A stretch of DNA of 64,000 nucleotides, from positions 86,082 to 150,081 of the forward strand of contig CALVCA010000002.1 of the NCBI GenBank assembly GCA_944325895.1, in the 5' to 3' direction. Each line of letters begins with the position of its first letter. Positions within the stretch are counted from its first letter, which is position 1. The notes beneath the pieces are model-generated. The model was given only the letters and a program-made list of their open reading frames with translations, did not search any database and had not been told where the DNA came from. Positions 6,668 to 17,300 of the stretch are shown here, piece after piece. Source of the DNA: Candidatus Gastranaerophilales bacterium. Lineage in GTDB: Bacteria; Cyanobacteriota; Vampirovibrionia; Gastranaerophilales; Gastranaerophilaceae. The position numbers and the translations under genes were made by a program.

Positions 6668-7713
6668 CGGAATTTATATCTAAAATCAGAACAATACAAT
6701 GGATAGACACTTATTCAAGAATGGTAGATCAAACGCTTTTCCCGTATGAATTTAAATATGTAGATATAAAAACCGGACAAGAAATGTATGATGCAATTAA
6801 AAACATGATAGTACGAGGAGCACCCGCAATAGGAATAGCCGGAGCTCACGGAGTTGTATTATACGCACAGGAACTTAAAAATTTAAACCGTGAAGATTTC
6901 ATAAAAAAACTTCTCGAAAAAGCTGATTATATGGCAACTTCCAGACCAACCGCCGTAAATCTTATGTGGGCAGTTGAAAAACAAAAAGAAATCATTAAAA
7001 ATTCAAATTCAAATGTAAATGGCATTATAGAAGAACTTAAACAAAATGCTATAAAACTTGAAAATGAAGATATAGAAATAAACAAAAAAATAGGTGATTA
7101 CGGGGCTCAAATAGTACCTGAAGGTGCAACAATCTTAACTCACTGCAATGCAGGAGCGTTGGCAACAGTCGGCTACGGAACTGCCTTAGGAGTTGTACGT
7201 TCCGCTTTTGCAAAAGATCCTACCGTAAAAGTTTTTGCTGATGAAACAAGACCCCGCCAACAAGGTGCAAGAATTACTACTCTTGAACTTACCATGGACG
7301 GTATCCCTACAACCCTTATTACTGACGGTATGTGCTCATATTTTATGAAAAAAGGTATGATAAACCTTGTAGTAGTCGGAGCTGACAGAATTGCAGCAAA
7401 TGGTGATACAGCAAATAAAATAGGAACTTATACCGTTGCAATTGCCGCTAAATACCATAATATACCTTTTTATGTGGCAGCTCCGCTTTCAACTATTGAT
7501 ACAAAAATAAAATCAGGAGATGAAATTCCTATTGAAGAACGTTCACATGAAGAAGTTACTCATATTAACGGAAAGTCGATTTGTGCAAAAGGCGTAAACA
7601 TAATAAATCCCGGGTTTGATGTAACTCCCCATGAACTGATTACCGGCATAATTACAGAAGCAGGGATATTAAAACCCGACTTTAACAAATCAATTGCTGA
7701 AGCTTTTAGCTAA
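6664..7713 (+). CDS. mtnA: methylthioribose-1-phosphate isomerase
   Basis: 349 residues, typical length. MtnA converts 5-methylthioribose 1-phosphate to 5-methylthioribulose 1-phosphate in methionine salvage. Visible features: RGAPAIGIAGA (51-61), catalytic Cys161 in LTHCNAGALAT, FADETRPRQQGAR, and catalytic Asp241 in VVGADRIAANGD, matching the Cys160/Asp240 pair known from Bacillus. This distinguishes it from eIF2B subunits, which lack the pair. The start overlaps the preceding stop by four bases. No other mtn gene is in the window, so MtnA may act in a shortened salvage route. Confidence 0.94.
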   Translation: MTEFISKIRTIQWIDTYSRMVDQTLFPYEFKYVDIKTGQEMYDAIKNMIVRGAPAIGIAGAHGVVLYAQELKNLNREDFIKKLLEKADYMATSRPTAVNLMWAVEKQKEIIKNSNSNVNGIIEELKQNAIKLENEDIEINKKIGDYGAQIVPEGATILTHCNAGALATVGYGTALGVVRSAFAKDPTVKVFADETRPRQQGARITTLELTMDGIPTTLITDGMCSYFMKKGMINLVVVGADRIAANGDTANKIGTYTVAIAAKYHNIPFYVAAPLSTIDTKIKSGDEIPIEERSHEEVTHINGKSICAKGVNIINPGFDVTPHELITGIITEAGILKPDFNKSIAEAFS

Positions 7714-8035
7714 AAATGTCACGGTCTGCTTCTTTTAAACAAACTTTTAAATATCTGATACTCTTATCAATGTAGCTTACCGAATTTGTCAAGAATTTTT
7801 TTATCTCGCTTAAATCACCTTTCATTAAAGATTGATTAATATTATCTTTATTTTGATTAAAAACAGATAAGAAAAGTTCGTTTTCTTTATTGTTTTTCTT
7901 GACATTCAAAACAGCTTTATATTCAAATACATCAAAAACAACAGACGGATTTTCTTTATTCAGCCTGTGTTTTAATTTTTTGCACGCTTTTTGCGTCGGG
8001 GCAACAGAAAGATATTTACTAAAATCTATTTTCAT
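7706..8035 (-). CDS. hypothetical cytoplasmic protein
   Basis: 109 residues, Lys- and Asn-rich, no signal peptide or membrane segment, predicted mostly helical (NQSLMKGDLSEIKKFL, YIDKSIRYLKVCLKEA). It converges on mtnA and overlaps its 3' end by eight bases. Upstream of its ATG the sequence is A/T-rich without a clear ribosome site. No family recognised; coding status rests on codon style and the tidy fit between neighbours. Confidence 0.5.
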   Translation of the reverse strand: MKIDFSKYLSVAPTQKACKKLKHRLNKENPSVVFDVFEYKAVLNVKKNNKENELFLSVFNQNKDNINQSLMKGDLSEIKKFLTNSVSYIDKSIRYLKVCLKEADRDIFS

Positions 8036-8073
8036 AATATAAATATTAAAACACGAAAAAAAAATTATTGCTA

Positions 8074-8658
8074 CTATAAAATATTAATTTCACCTTGTCT
8101 GAATATTTTTATTTCATCATCAAACACACCGCAGACTGTTGATTCTAAACCTTTACACTTGAACCCGTAATCTTCAATAATCATATCCGCTAAACCATTC
8201 ATATTTTCATATGCCTGCTCATAACTTTTAGCAGACGGTTGATGCGAAAGATTTGCACTTGTTGTAGCAAGAACATGCCCAGGAATTATTTCACAAATAC
8301 GCCTAAAAACTTCATTGTCAGGAACTCTTATACCCACCGTTTCCATATTTGAGGTAATATAATTTGGTGTATTTTTACTCTTTTTTACAACAACCGTCAA
8401 AGCTCCCGGAAAATATTTTTTAATAAGCCTGCAGGCTTTTTCCGGTAAAGGTTCAACATAATCCAGCAAATTATACACCTCATTTGACATCAAAATCAAA
8501 GGCTTTTGTGCCTCACGCTTTTTTATATCATAAATTTTTTTAACAGCATTTTCATTATCAGGTAAACACCCCAATCCCCATACCGTATCTGTTACATATG
8601 TTATAACTCCGCCGTTAATAAGTGTTTTTACAATATCTTCTTCGCCTTTTATTTGCAT
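8074..8658 (-). CDS. tsaC: threonylcarbamoyl-AMP synthase (TsaC/Sua5/YrdC family)
   Basis: 194 residues, the short TsaC form without the extra Sua5 domain. It makes threonylcarbamoyl-AMP from threonine, bicarbonate and ATP for the t6A37 modification of ANN-decoding tRNAs. Family features: YVTDTVWGLGC near the start, KKREAQKPLILM, the PGALTVVVKK loop, TVGIRVPDN and ATTSANLSHQPSA. It begins inside the 3' end of murJ (10-base overlap), so it is translated from the same message. Confidence 0.92.
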   Translation of the reverse strand: MQIKGEEDIVKTLINGGVITYVTDTVWGLGCLPDNENAVKKIYDIKKREAQKPLILMSNEVYNLLDYVEPLPEKACRLIKKYFPGALTVVVKKSKNTPNYITSNMETVGIRVPDNEVFRRICEIIPGHVLATTSANLSHQPSAKSYEQAYENMNGLADMIIEDYGFKCKGLESTVCGVFDDEIKIFRQGEINIL

Positions 8659-10238
8659 AATTTACCTTTCAATCTGTTTAATAATTCCATTGCATATTCC
8701 ATTTTAAATAATATATTTAACCAAATATAAAAGCCTAAACAAATAAACCCTACAAATAAAATTTTAACACTCTCAAATACATATTTCGGAAGATCTATAA
8801 ATCTGTCAAATAAAATACTCGCTAATAAACATATTAAAAATGTTATTATACCGGCTGCAAACATCTTTAAAAAATTTTTAAATAAAACTGCATAATCAAG
8901 CTTGATTTTTTTAGAAATTAACAGACCTAAAATACAAGCATTAAACAAAGTAACCAATGATGTTGAAAACGTAATACCGCCTATACCCATATGCAATTTA
9001 TTTATAAATAATATATTTAAAAGAACCTTCAAGACAATAGACGAAAACGCAACCATAAACGGTGTTGCAGAGTCGTTAAAAGAATAATAAACTCTTGTTA
9101 TACTGTCACGAAAGACATAAGGTATAATAGAAAACGACAAAAACCACAAAGCTTCAGCAACCATAAATGTAGCGTTAGTGTCAAATGCACCACGTTCAAA
9201 TACAAGTCTTACACCGTCAATTCCAAGAATTAGTATTCCGATTATTATAGGAATAGCACCAAAAAATAAAACCCCGACACCTTTATTAAAATAACTTTTT
9301 ATTCCGTTCAAATCATTATCAGCAACAAGCCTTGAAAAAATCGGGAATAACGGAACTAAAAAAGCCGTAACTAATATCCCGACCGGAAATTGAAAAACCC
9401 TGTTGGCATAACCTATCGCAGTCCACACACCTTCCTTCAATGATGATGCAAAAAACATATCCACATAAATATGTATTTGTCCGACAGTTGAGCTTAATAC
9501 CGCAGGAAATAAAAGTTCGCATATATTTTTAAACTGAATGTTATTAAAAAAATCAAAATTAGGTTTAAACTCAAATCCCAATTGTCTTATTTTTGGATAC
9601 TGCAATATAAATTGACATACAGCACCAGCAGTTGTTGCCCAAGCCAAAATTACACCTGCATTATCTGACTTTGATGTTGTTATAACCATAACAATTATAA
9701 CCAAACTCATCACTATCGGTGATAAATTAGGCAGCATGAAGTATCTGTATGTAACGAGCAGACCGTAATAAATTCCTACAATACCACCTATAATTAAAAC
9801 CGGTGACATGATTTTTAAATGTTGAGCAGCTAAATTAATAAGCTCGGGACTCCCGCCCGATACAATTATATTCATAATCGGTGTTGCGAAAAAATAACAA
9901 ATTAATGCTAATACCGCAAATAAAAGTATTGTCCCCGTCATAAAAGTAGAAAATAATTTACGGACTTCAAAATTAGGTTTTTCTTTTAAATTTGGTATTA
10001 ACTTAGAAAATACGGCAACCGTTGCACTGTGAAACGGACCGCCAACACCGCCTAATAAAATAATTGCAAGTGCTGGAATTTGATATGCATAAAAATATGC
10101 ATCCGATACCAGTGACGTTCCGTAATAATTCGCTATAACAACATCTCTCACAAACCCTATGAGCTTACTGAATATCGTCACAACAGCAATAAGCCATGCC
10201 GCCTTTAATACACTTGTCGAGTCAGAATGTGTTGTCAT
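8649..10238 (-). CDS. murJ: lipid II flippase MurJ (MviN family)
   Basis: 529 residues with about 14 hydrophobic segments, as expected of MurJ, which moves lipid II across the inner membrane for peptidoglycan synthesis. The diagnostic N-terminus SKLIGFVRDVVIANYYGTS is present, as are GANRVFQFPVG-like (IGYANRVFQFPVGI) and FPIFSRL segments. It overlaps the upstream SpoIID gene by 17 bases and the downstream tsaC by 10, placing cell-wall functions together in one operon. Confidence 0.93.
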   Translation of the reverse strand: MTTHSDSTSVLKAAWLIAVVTIFSKLIGFVRDVVIANYYGTSLVSDAYFYAYQIPALAIILLGGVGGPFHSATVAVFSKLIPNLKEKPNFEVRKLFSTFMTGTILLFAVLALICYFFATPIMNIIVSGGSPELINLAAQHLKIMSPVLIIGGIVGIYYGLLVTYRYFMLPNLSPIVMSLVIIVMVITTSKSDNAGVILAWATTAGAVCQFILQYPKIRQLGFEFKPNFDFFNNIQFKNICELLFPAVLSSTVGQIHIYVDMFFASSLKEGVWTAIGYANRVFQFPVGILVTAFLVPLFPIFSRLVADNDLNGIKSYFNKGVGVLFFGAIPIIIGILILGIDGVRLVFERGAFDTNATFMVAEALWFLSFSIIPYVFRDSITRVYYSFNDSATPFMVAFSSIVLKVLLNILFINKLHMGIGGITFSTSLVTLFNACILGLLISKKIKLDYAVLFKNFLKMFAAGIITFLICLLASILFDRFIDLPKYVFESVKILFVGFICLGFYIWLNILFKMEYAMELLNRLKGKLCK

Positions 10239-11931
10239 CTTTTGCTACCAATTCTACAAATAATCTTATTCCTTTATTTATACCTTCATCTTTTGGATAA
10301 TAAAAAATTATGGTATTTTTGCCTGTCTTAATATATCTTGAAATATCAAATCTTTCCACACGGTTAAATATACCTTTTGAAAGTTCAATATCTTTTTCTT
10401 TACCATTTATCATAACCAAAAAATGAGACAATTTGTACTTATTATCAACAATTATTTCGGCTGATTTGTGCTTCGTATAAAAATCTTGTTCAATAACATT
10501 TTGATTATCAGACAATACAACCGGTTTTGTAGCGAGAGTAATATCAGTGTAATAATGTTTAAGAATTTTCTCGTAAGGTAATTTTAATTCAACAGCCATA
10601 AATCCGGCACCGTATTGACTCAAACCCACACCGTGACCGTAGCCTCCGCCATATGCCTTCAGAGATAAAAGATTACCGTCATTATCGAATTCATGTTCAA
10701 AAACAACATTTGCACTAGGTAAAGCCTTACCTTGATTTGTAAAAAGCCTTCTTATTACAAGTTCCTTAAAAACAGTGTAATTTTGATTTTTAGTAACAAT
10801 TTCAAGTTCAATAATTTTACCGGATTCACCACGTTTTTTTACATCAATTTTTAAAATTTCTCCTAAATTATCACCTTTTTTAAATACCGGATGAACAAAT
10901 CCGGTTGCCGACTGTGATGGGAGATTGTTCTGTAAAACTTTTTGCAAATCATCTTTAGTCCAAGTCTTTTCCCATCTGAAATACGGAGATTTAATATCGT
11001 AAGAATCCGGACGGGATTTGTAAAATTCCGTAACTGCTTCTTCATTGTTCAAAGGTTTTTGGCTCAACATATCCGGTTTTGCAAGTAAGTAAGGTTTAGA
11101 AACAGAAGGAAACATTTTTGTCGTAGGGTCTGAAAATACATTTGAAAAACTTTCAGTATACCCGCCAGCTGTGGAAGAATATTGAGCCAGTATTAAATCC
11201 CAATTGTACAAAGCAACAACCCCCTGAGTTTCTTTTACTGCTTGATTTGACAGTTCTTTCTCCGAACCTGCACCAAAATAAACTTGACTTGCCACACTAT
11301 CTACTACATCAAATGCGTCATAAGCCTTTATCCTGGGCGATAAAACATAATTTCTCGCTGCAATACTTTGGGCTTTCAATGCTTCCAGTCCGAAATGCAC
11401 AGGCATTTCATTAGGTACAACCCCTTTCAAATAATCTTCCACATCTATAACATTTACAATATGAAAATAACCATTTTTTTTATTATATTTTGTAATTTCA
11501 ATTTCCCCTCGGTAAAAAGCCTGCCTGCCGACACGCTTAAGCCCTTTTACAGCCAAAAAACCATTTTTACAGACAAATTTTACAGGACCTTTTACCTGAT
11601 CAATAACTTCGCCGTTATCATAGGTCAAAACAAACATATCAGAAGAAAGCTTTATATTAACTGTTTTATTAGCCGGAACAGATAACAAAAATAAATCTCC
11701 GTCAACAATGTCCATACCTTCCGTAGAAAAAATCCCTGCACTATCATAATAGTACTTGTTAAACGAATTATCCCCAATACCCACTCTTACGATTTCAGAA
11801 CTTTTAACTGCATTTTTAATTTCAGCACTGCGTGCAATATCCAAAGTTGTTTTCGGAATATTATCCAATACCCCGGCATATACAGCTTGGCACATAAAAA
11901 AAATATATATAAATACTAAAAATCTTTTCAT
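10222..11931 (-). CDS. exported SpoIID/LytB-domain protein (long)
   Basis: About 569 residues from the chosen ATG. A signal peptide [19 protein letters not shown] is followed by an extracytoplasmic SpoIID domain: VEDYLKGVVPNEMP, LKAQSIAARNYVL, and GGGYGHGVGLSQYGAG with its conserved His/Gln. In Bacillus SpoIID is a lytic transglycosylase that trims denuded glycan strands; here a general cell-wall remodelling role is likelier than sporulation. A beta-rich C-terminal 100 residues follows. Start at 11931 forms a TAATG with the glyA stop; an ATG nine codons earlier (11958) is possible but would blur the signal peptide. It lies between glyA and murJ. Confidence 0.85.
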   Translation of the reverse strand: MKRFLVFIYIFFMCQAVYAGVLDNIPKTTLDIARSAEIKNAVKSSEIVRVGIGDNSFNKYYYDSAGIFSTEGMDIVDGDLFLLSVPANKTVNIKLSSDMFVLTYDNGEVIDQVKGPVKFVCKNGFLAVKGLKRVGRQAFYRGEIEITKYNKKNGYFHIVNVIDVEDYLKGVVPNEMPVHFGLEALKAQSIAARNYVLSPRIKAYDAFDVVDSVASQVYFGAGSEKELSNQAVKETQGVVALYNWDLILAQYSSTAGGYTESFSNVFSDPTTKMFPSVSKPYLLAKPDMLSQKPLNNEEAVTEFYKSRPDSYDIKSPYFRWEKTWTKDDLQKVLQNNLPSQSATGFVHPVFKKGDNLGEILKIDVKKRGESGKIIELEIVTKNQNYTVFKELVIRRLFTNQGKALPSANVVFEHEFDNDGNLLSLKAYGGGYGHGVGLSQYGAGFMAVELKLPYEKILKHYYTDITLATKPVVLSDNQNVIEQDFYTKHKSAEIIVDNKYKLSHFLVMINGKEKDIELSKGIFNRVERFDISRYIKTGKNTIIFYYPKDEGINKGIRLFVELVAKDDNTF

Positions 11932-13169
11932 TACTGATATAAAGGATATTTTTTGCATAGTTTTAAAGAACGTTCCCGCAAATTTTGCAATGCAACTTCA
12001 TTATCGCAAGCAAAAATAGCAGAAGCAATGATTTTAGCGACTTCTGTCATATCATCTTCTTTAAACCCTCGTGTTGTAACAGCAGGAGTTCCAAGTCTTA
12101 TCCCTGAAGTAACAAAAGGACTTTGCGGATCATTCGGTACCGTGTTTTTATTTGCGGTAATACCAACTCGTTCTAAAACATTTGCCATATCTTTACCGGT
12201 TTTGCCGGTTCTTCTTAAATCAAGTGTCATAAGATGATTTTCAGTCATACCGCCGACAATATCCATTCCTTCATCCATTAATCCCTGAGCTAAAGCTTTT
12301 GCATTCTTTATAATTTGTTCCGCATAAATTTTAAACTCAGGTAAAGATGCCTCATGCAAAGCAACAGCTTTTGCCGCAATAATATGTTCCAAAGGTCCGC
12401 CCTGAATCCCAGGGAAAACAGCCTTATCAATACCTAAGGCATGTTCTTGATTGCACATTATTATCCCGCCCCTGGGACCTCTTAAAGACTTATGAGTAGT
12501 TGTTGTAACAAAATCAGCATAACCGGCAGGAGACGGATGAAGTCCTGATGCGACAAGACCGGCAATATGAGCGATATCCGCTAAAAGCAAAGCTCCAACC
12601 TCATCAGCAATTTCTTTAAATTTTTTAAAATCTATAATTTTTGAATAATTGCTGGCACCACATATGATTAATTTAGGTTTATGTTCTTTTGCTTTTTTTA
12701 AAACATCAACATAGTCAATATTACCGTTATCATCAACACCGTAGCTTACAACATCAAAATACAATCCTGAAAAATTAACCGGTGAGCCGTGTGAAAGATG
12801 ACCGCCGTTTGACAAATCCATACCCAAAACTTTATCACCCGGTTTCAAGCAATACATAAAAACTGCCATATTCGCCTGGGCACCACTATGCGGCTGAACG
12901 TTTGCATGGTCCATATGAAAAAGTTCGCAAGCACGTTTTTGAGCGGTTTCTTCAATAATATCCACATATTCACATCCGTTATAAAATCTTTTATGGGGCT
13001 TGCCTTCTGCGTATTTATTGGTTAAAACACTTCCGGCAGCTTCCATAACAGCTAAAGATGTAATATTTTCGCTCGCAATTAATTCTATTGTTTCTTGCTG
13101 GCGTTTCAATTCCAATTCTATTTGCTCTGCAATAAGAGGATCGACTTTTTTTATATGTTCTAAATTCAT
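11931..13169 (-). CDS. glyA: serine hydroxymethyltransferase
   Basis: 412 residues, full length. A PLP enzyme that interconverts serine and glycine, passing one carbon to tetrahydrofolate. The PLP-binding lysine is Lys227 in [15 protein letters not shown]. Also seen are [28 protein letters not shown] and [14 protein letters not shown]. The start follows an AGGTG site after the PpiC lipoprotein, and the stop overlaps the SpoIID start by one base. Confidence 0.97.
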   Translation of the reverse strand: MNLEHIKKVDPLIAEQIELELKRQQETIELIASENITSLAVMEAAGSVLTNKYAEGKPHKRFYNGCEYVDIIEETAQKRACELFHMDHANVQPHSGAQANMAVFMYCLKPGDKVLGMDLSNGGHLSHGSPVNFSGLYFDVVSYGVDDNGNIDYVDVLKKAKEHKPKLIICGASNYSKIIDFKKFKEIADEVGALLLADIAHIAGLVASGLHPSPAGYADFVTTTTHKSLRGPRGGIIMCNQEHALGIDKAVFPGIQGGPLEHIIAAKAVALHEASLPEFKIYAEQIIKNAKALAQGLMDEGMDIVGGMTENHLMTLDLRRTGKTGKDMANVLERVGITANKNTVPNDPQSPFVTSGIRLGTPAVTTRGFKEDDMTEVAKIIASAIFACDNEVALQNLRERSLKLCKKYPLYQ

Positions 13170-13192
13170 CTATACACCTACATAACTTTTAA

Positions 13193-14317
13193 CTATTTAG
13201 TTGGTTTGGTTTGTTGAGTTTTGATATCTTCAACCTCTTGCTGCATTGTTTTTTGAATATTTTTCGGATCAAATTCCGGATTTACATATTCAATTTTAGC
13301 ATTTTTCTTTAATGATTCAATTAAATTATCAAGTAACACAAGCTGTTTTTCATTTGTTAACGAATAGATAATATCATCTTTAGCTTTTTCAAAAGGAATT
13401 TGTCCTGCTTCAACTCTGTCGGTTACGAGAATAATATGATAACCGTATTGAGTTTTTACAACAGGACTAATTGAATTTGGACGTTGTGAAAACGCTGCTT
13501 TAGAAAATTCAGGAACCATTTCTTCTTTTGCAAAGAAACCTAAATCACCGCCTTGAACTGCGGATGTAGTGTCATCAGAATTTTCTTTTGCAAGTTTTGC
13601 AAAATTATCAACATCAGCTTTTGCTTCGTTATATAATTTATCAGCTTTTGCTTTTCTTGCATTCATTTCTTCATTAACTTTTGCTTTTATTTCTTCAGGT
13701 TTCAAATCCTTATTTTTTGCATCGGAAGTTATTACTTCTTCAATTTCAACCGGGTTGGCAGAAACTAAAATATGAGAAGCTCTAACTTTTTCTGGGTATT
13801 TAAATTTTGCGATATTATCGTTATAATATTTCTTTGCTTCAGCTTCTGATACACTGCTGTCGCCTAATTGTAATGCAAGTTTTTTCATCTTAACTTCTTC
13901 TTTTAATTCATTTTTAAATCTTGATGAAGAAATGCCGTTTCGTTGAAGCATAAGGTTTAATTGTTCTTTTGAACCGACTTTGTTGATTATTTCCTCAACC
14001 GCATTATCCACATCTGCATTTGTAACTTTTATTCCACGTTTAGTCATTTCTTCTTCAAGCAAAGTTTTTACTATCAGTTCATTTATAACTCTGTCTTTCA
14101 ACATTAAATACATCAGACCTGATTTATTTTGTTTTAAATCAACACCCATTTTATCAAATCCAAAATTATCAATTTGTTTGTCGAATAATTTATCAAATTG
14201 CCCTTGAGTGATAACTTCATCGTTAATTTTCATCACTGCTTGCATTGATTTTAAACCGCAACCTGAAAATAAAACTGCCGATATAGCAATTGTTGCTAAT
14301 AATTTCTTTCCCTTCAT
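13193..14317 (-). CDS. lipoprotein PpiC-type peptidyl-prolyl isomerase (PrsA/SurA-like)
   Basis: 374 residues. An N-terminal lipobox AVLFSGC puts a lipidated Cys at position 20. A SurA-N-like helical region (about 30-160, including DRVINELIVKTLLEEEM) is followed by a parvulin domain (about 170-300) with RASHILVSA, GGDLGFFAKEEMVPEFSKAAF and TQYGYHIILV. Such proteins fold exported proteins at the outer face of the membrane. The charged insert KNKDLKPEEIKAKVNEEM inside the parvulin domain is unusual. AAGGAG ribosome site overlaps the mfd stop. It lies between mfd and glyA. Confidence 0.88.
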   Translation of the reverse strand: MKGKKLLATIAISAVLFSGCGLKSMQAVMKINDEVITQGQFDKLFDKQIDNFGFDKMGVDLKQNKSGLMYLMLKDRVINELIVKTLLEEEMTKRGIKVTNADVDNAVEEIINKVGSKEQLNLMLQRNGISSSRFKNELKEEVKMKKLALQLGDSSVSEAEAKKYYNDNIAKFKYPEKVRASHILVSANPVEIEEVITSDAKNKDLKPEEIKAKVNEEMNARKAKADKLYNEAKADVDNFAKLAKENSDDTTSAVQGGDLGFFAKEEMVPEFSKAAFSQRPNSISPVVKTQYGYHIILVTDRVEAGQIPFEKAKDDIIYSLTNEKQLVLLDNLIESLKKNAKIEYVNPEFDPKNIQKTMQQEVEDIKTQQTKPTK

Positions 14318-14329
14318 TATTTTCTCCTT

Positions 14330-17300
14330 TTAATATTTGTAAATTATCTTATACATATAATAAAACAAATCTGTCAAAATGTTAAATACTTCATCAAAAT
14401 TCATATATAAATTATTTAACAAAATTATAGAATTGCCGTCAACACAAGACTTTGGAGCAATTGTAAATTTTATTTTCTTTAATATATTTCCGGGTAAAGT
14501 TCTTTGAATAATATTCCACTCAGCCTGATTATAAGGTGTATAAATCCTTATATTTTGCGGGGTTTCACGTATTAAAGAAATTTTAACATCAGTTGCTGCC
14601 AAACGAATTTTAATCAATTTTATTAAATTTTCAACAGATACAGGAGGTTTTGAAAACCTGTCTTTCCACTCCTCAGTAATATAATCCAATTCAGTTTGGG
14701 ATTTTACATCCGCCAATCGTTTGTATTCAATCATTTTTTGTTCGCCGGAGCCGACCCATTCATCAGGAATAAACGCTGTTGTATTTATATCAACAACAGT
14801 CGGAGAAATTTTTTCTACCTGTTCACCTTGCAATTCCTGTACAGCTTCTTCAAGCAACTGACAATAAGTATCAAAACCTACATTTATCATATGTCCGTGT
14901 TGCTTTGTACCTAAAATATTCCCGACACCTCTGATTTCAACATCTCTCAAAGCGATTTGATAACCGCTGCCCAAAGTTGTAAATTCTTTTATGGCTTTTA
15001 ATCTTTGTATTGCATCTTTTGATATTTCTTTGCTTTTTCTGTAAAAACAATAACAATAAGCCTGTCTTTGTGAACGTCCGACACGTCCTCTCAATTGATA
15101 AAGCTGAGCCAAACCGAACCTGTCAGCATCATGGATTATCATTGTGTTAGCATTTGGGATATCAATACCGTTTTCAATAATTGTTGTGGCGAGCAAAATA
15201 TCATATTGATGGTTTGCAAAATCAACAATCACTTCTTCCAGTTGTTTTTCATCCATTTGTCCATGCCCGACGGCTATTTTAGCATTCGGCAAAAGCTGCT
15301 GTAAATGGAATTTAAATTCTTCAATAGTTTCGACCCGGTTATACAAATAAAACACCTGTCCTTCCCTATCGAGTTCATGAATTATTGCATTTTTAACCAT
15401 GTTTTCATTCCATTCACCCACATATGTTTTTATAGGCAGTCTGTTTTTAGGCGGAGTATTAATTACGGACATATCTTTTATTCCTGATAAAGACATGTAT
15501 AAAGTTCTTGGAATAGGTGTTGCGGACATGGTAATAATATCTATATTTTCTTTAAATTGTTTTAATTTTTCTTTATGCCTTACCCCAAACCTGTGTTCTT
15601 CATCAATTACCAGCAGTCCTAAATCTTTAAAAATAATCCCGTCCTGTAAAAGTCTGTGAGTACCTATTACAACATCACAATCACCGCTTGCAAGTTTTTT
15701 TATGGTTTCTTTTTGTTCTTTTTTACTTCTAAAACGTGATAATAGTTCAACATTAACCCCGAATGGTTTAAATCGTTCAGACATAGTTTGAAAATGCTGT
15801 AATGCAAGAATTGTTGTCGGTACAACAACAGCGACTTGTTTACCTGAAGTTACAGCTTTAAAAATAGCTCTCATGGCGACTTCTGTTTTACCGAAACCTA
15901 CATCACCGCAAATAAGCCTGTCCATTGGCTTATCACTTTCCATATCGGCTTTAACTTCATTAATAGCACGCATTTGATCGGGAGTTTCCACAAATTCAAA
16001 AGCTTCTTCCATTTCAACCTGCCATGTAGTATCAGGTAAAAATTGAATACCTTGCTGCATTTTTCGTTTTGCATAAAGCCTCAGCAGGTCATATGCAACT
16101 GCTTCAACTTCTTTTTTAACCTTAGCCTTTGTATTTTCCCAATCTTTACCGCCCATACGGGACAGTTTAGGCTTAACAGAACCCGAGCCTCTATATCTGA
16201 CCAGCATATTTATTTGTTCTGCCGGGATATGCAGCCTGTCTTTTGCTGCATATTCTATTGTCAAATAATCTTTTAACTGTCCGTCAATCTCTTGCTGCGT
16301 AAGTCCCCTGTAAATACCTACACCATGAATTGTATGAACTACATATTCACCTTCTTGAATATCGTTTATATTTTCAATATATTCCGGTTTTTCTTTGTAA
16401 TATGAACGTTTTGACGAAGTAATTTCTTTAGAACGTTTATTAAAAAGTTCTCTATCTGTCATGACAACTGTTTTAAAATCTTCCAAAATACAGCCTGTAC
16501 ATGCCAAACTATCAGTAAATTCGACATCAAAAACTTCTCGTTCATTTAAAATTTGTCTGACTCGTTCCGGATAATCAGTTGCTATTATTATTCTGTAACC
16601 CTGTTTTTCTTTTATAAATTCAGCTATGGAATCCAAATTCGCTTCAAAATTATGCAAAGGCAATGTATTAAATTCAATAATTTCGTCCATTTCTGAATCA
16701 ATAAAATTATTTAAACCAATTTTTACAAAATAAGAAGTTTTTCTTAAAAAATCTTCGAAAGTAAAATGATTTTTAGATTTTAATGGTTTTAAAAGTTCCA
16801 GTTTTAAATTTTCTTCAAGCTGTTTTTCAAAGTTATTATCCACAAATTCATACTTGGAATAAATTTCAGTTGTTTCATCAAAAATCAAAAGATAATCTTT
16901 AAAATAATCCAATACACCTACCAAATTATTATTAAAATAACTTTGATAAACTTCTATCCCTTCAAAATATCCTGTTTCCAAATTATTTTGTTCAGCAATT
17001 TCATCATCACAAATAAATTTATATACTGGTAAAATTTCAACTGTTTTTGTTTTTTCAATTGATTTTTGTGTTTCATTGTTAAAATATCTTATATCAACAA
17101 CTTCATCACCCCAAAATTCAATTCTGACCGGATGTTCATCAAGTGAAAAGATATCAGCAATATCGCCTCTTATACTAAATTCTCCGATATCGCTAACCAT
17201 TGTTGCTCTTTTATAACCCAAATTAACCAGCTTTTGGCTTAACTCCTTTAAGTCAATAACATCACCCGTTTTTATATTTAAACTGTTTTTTTCAAAAAAA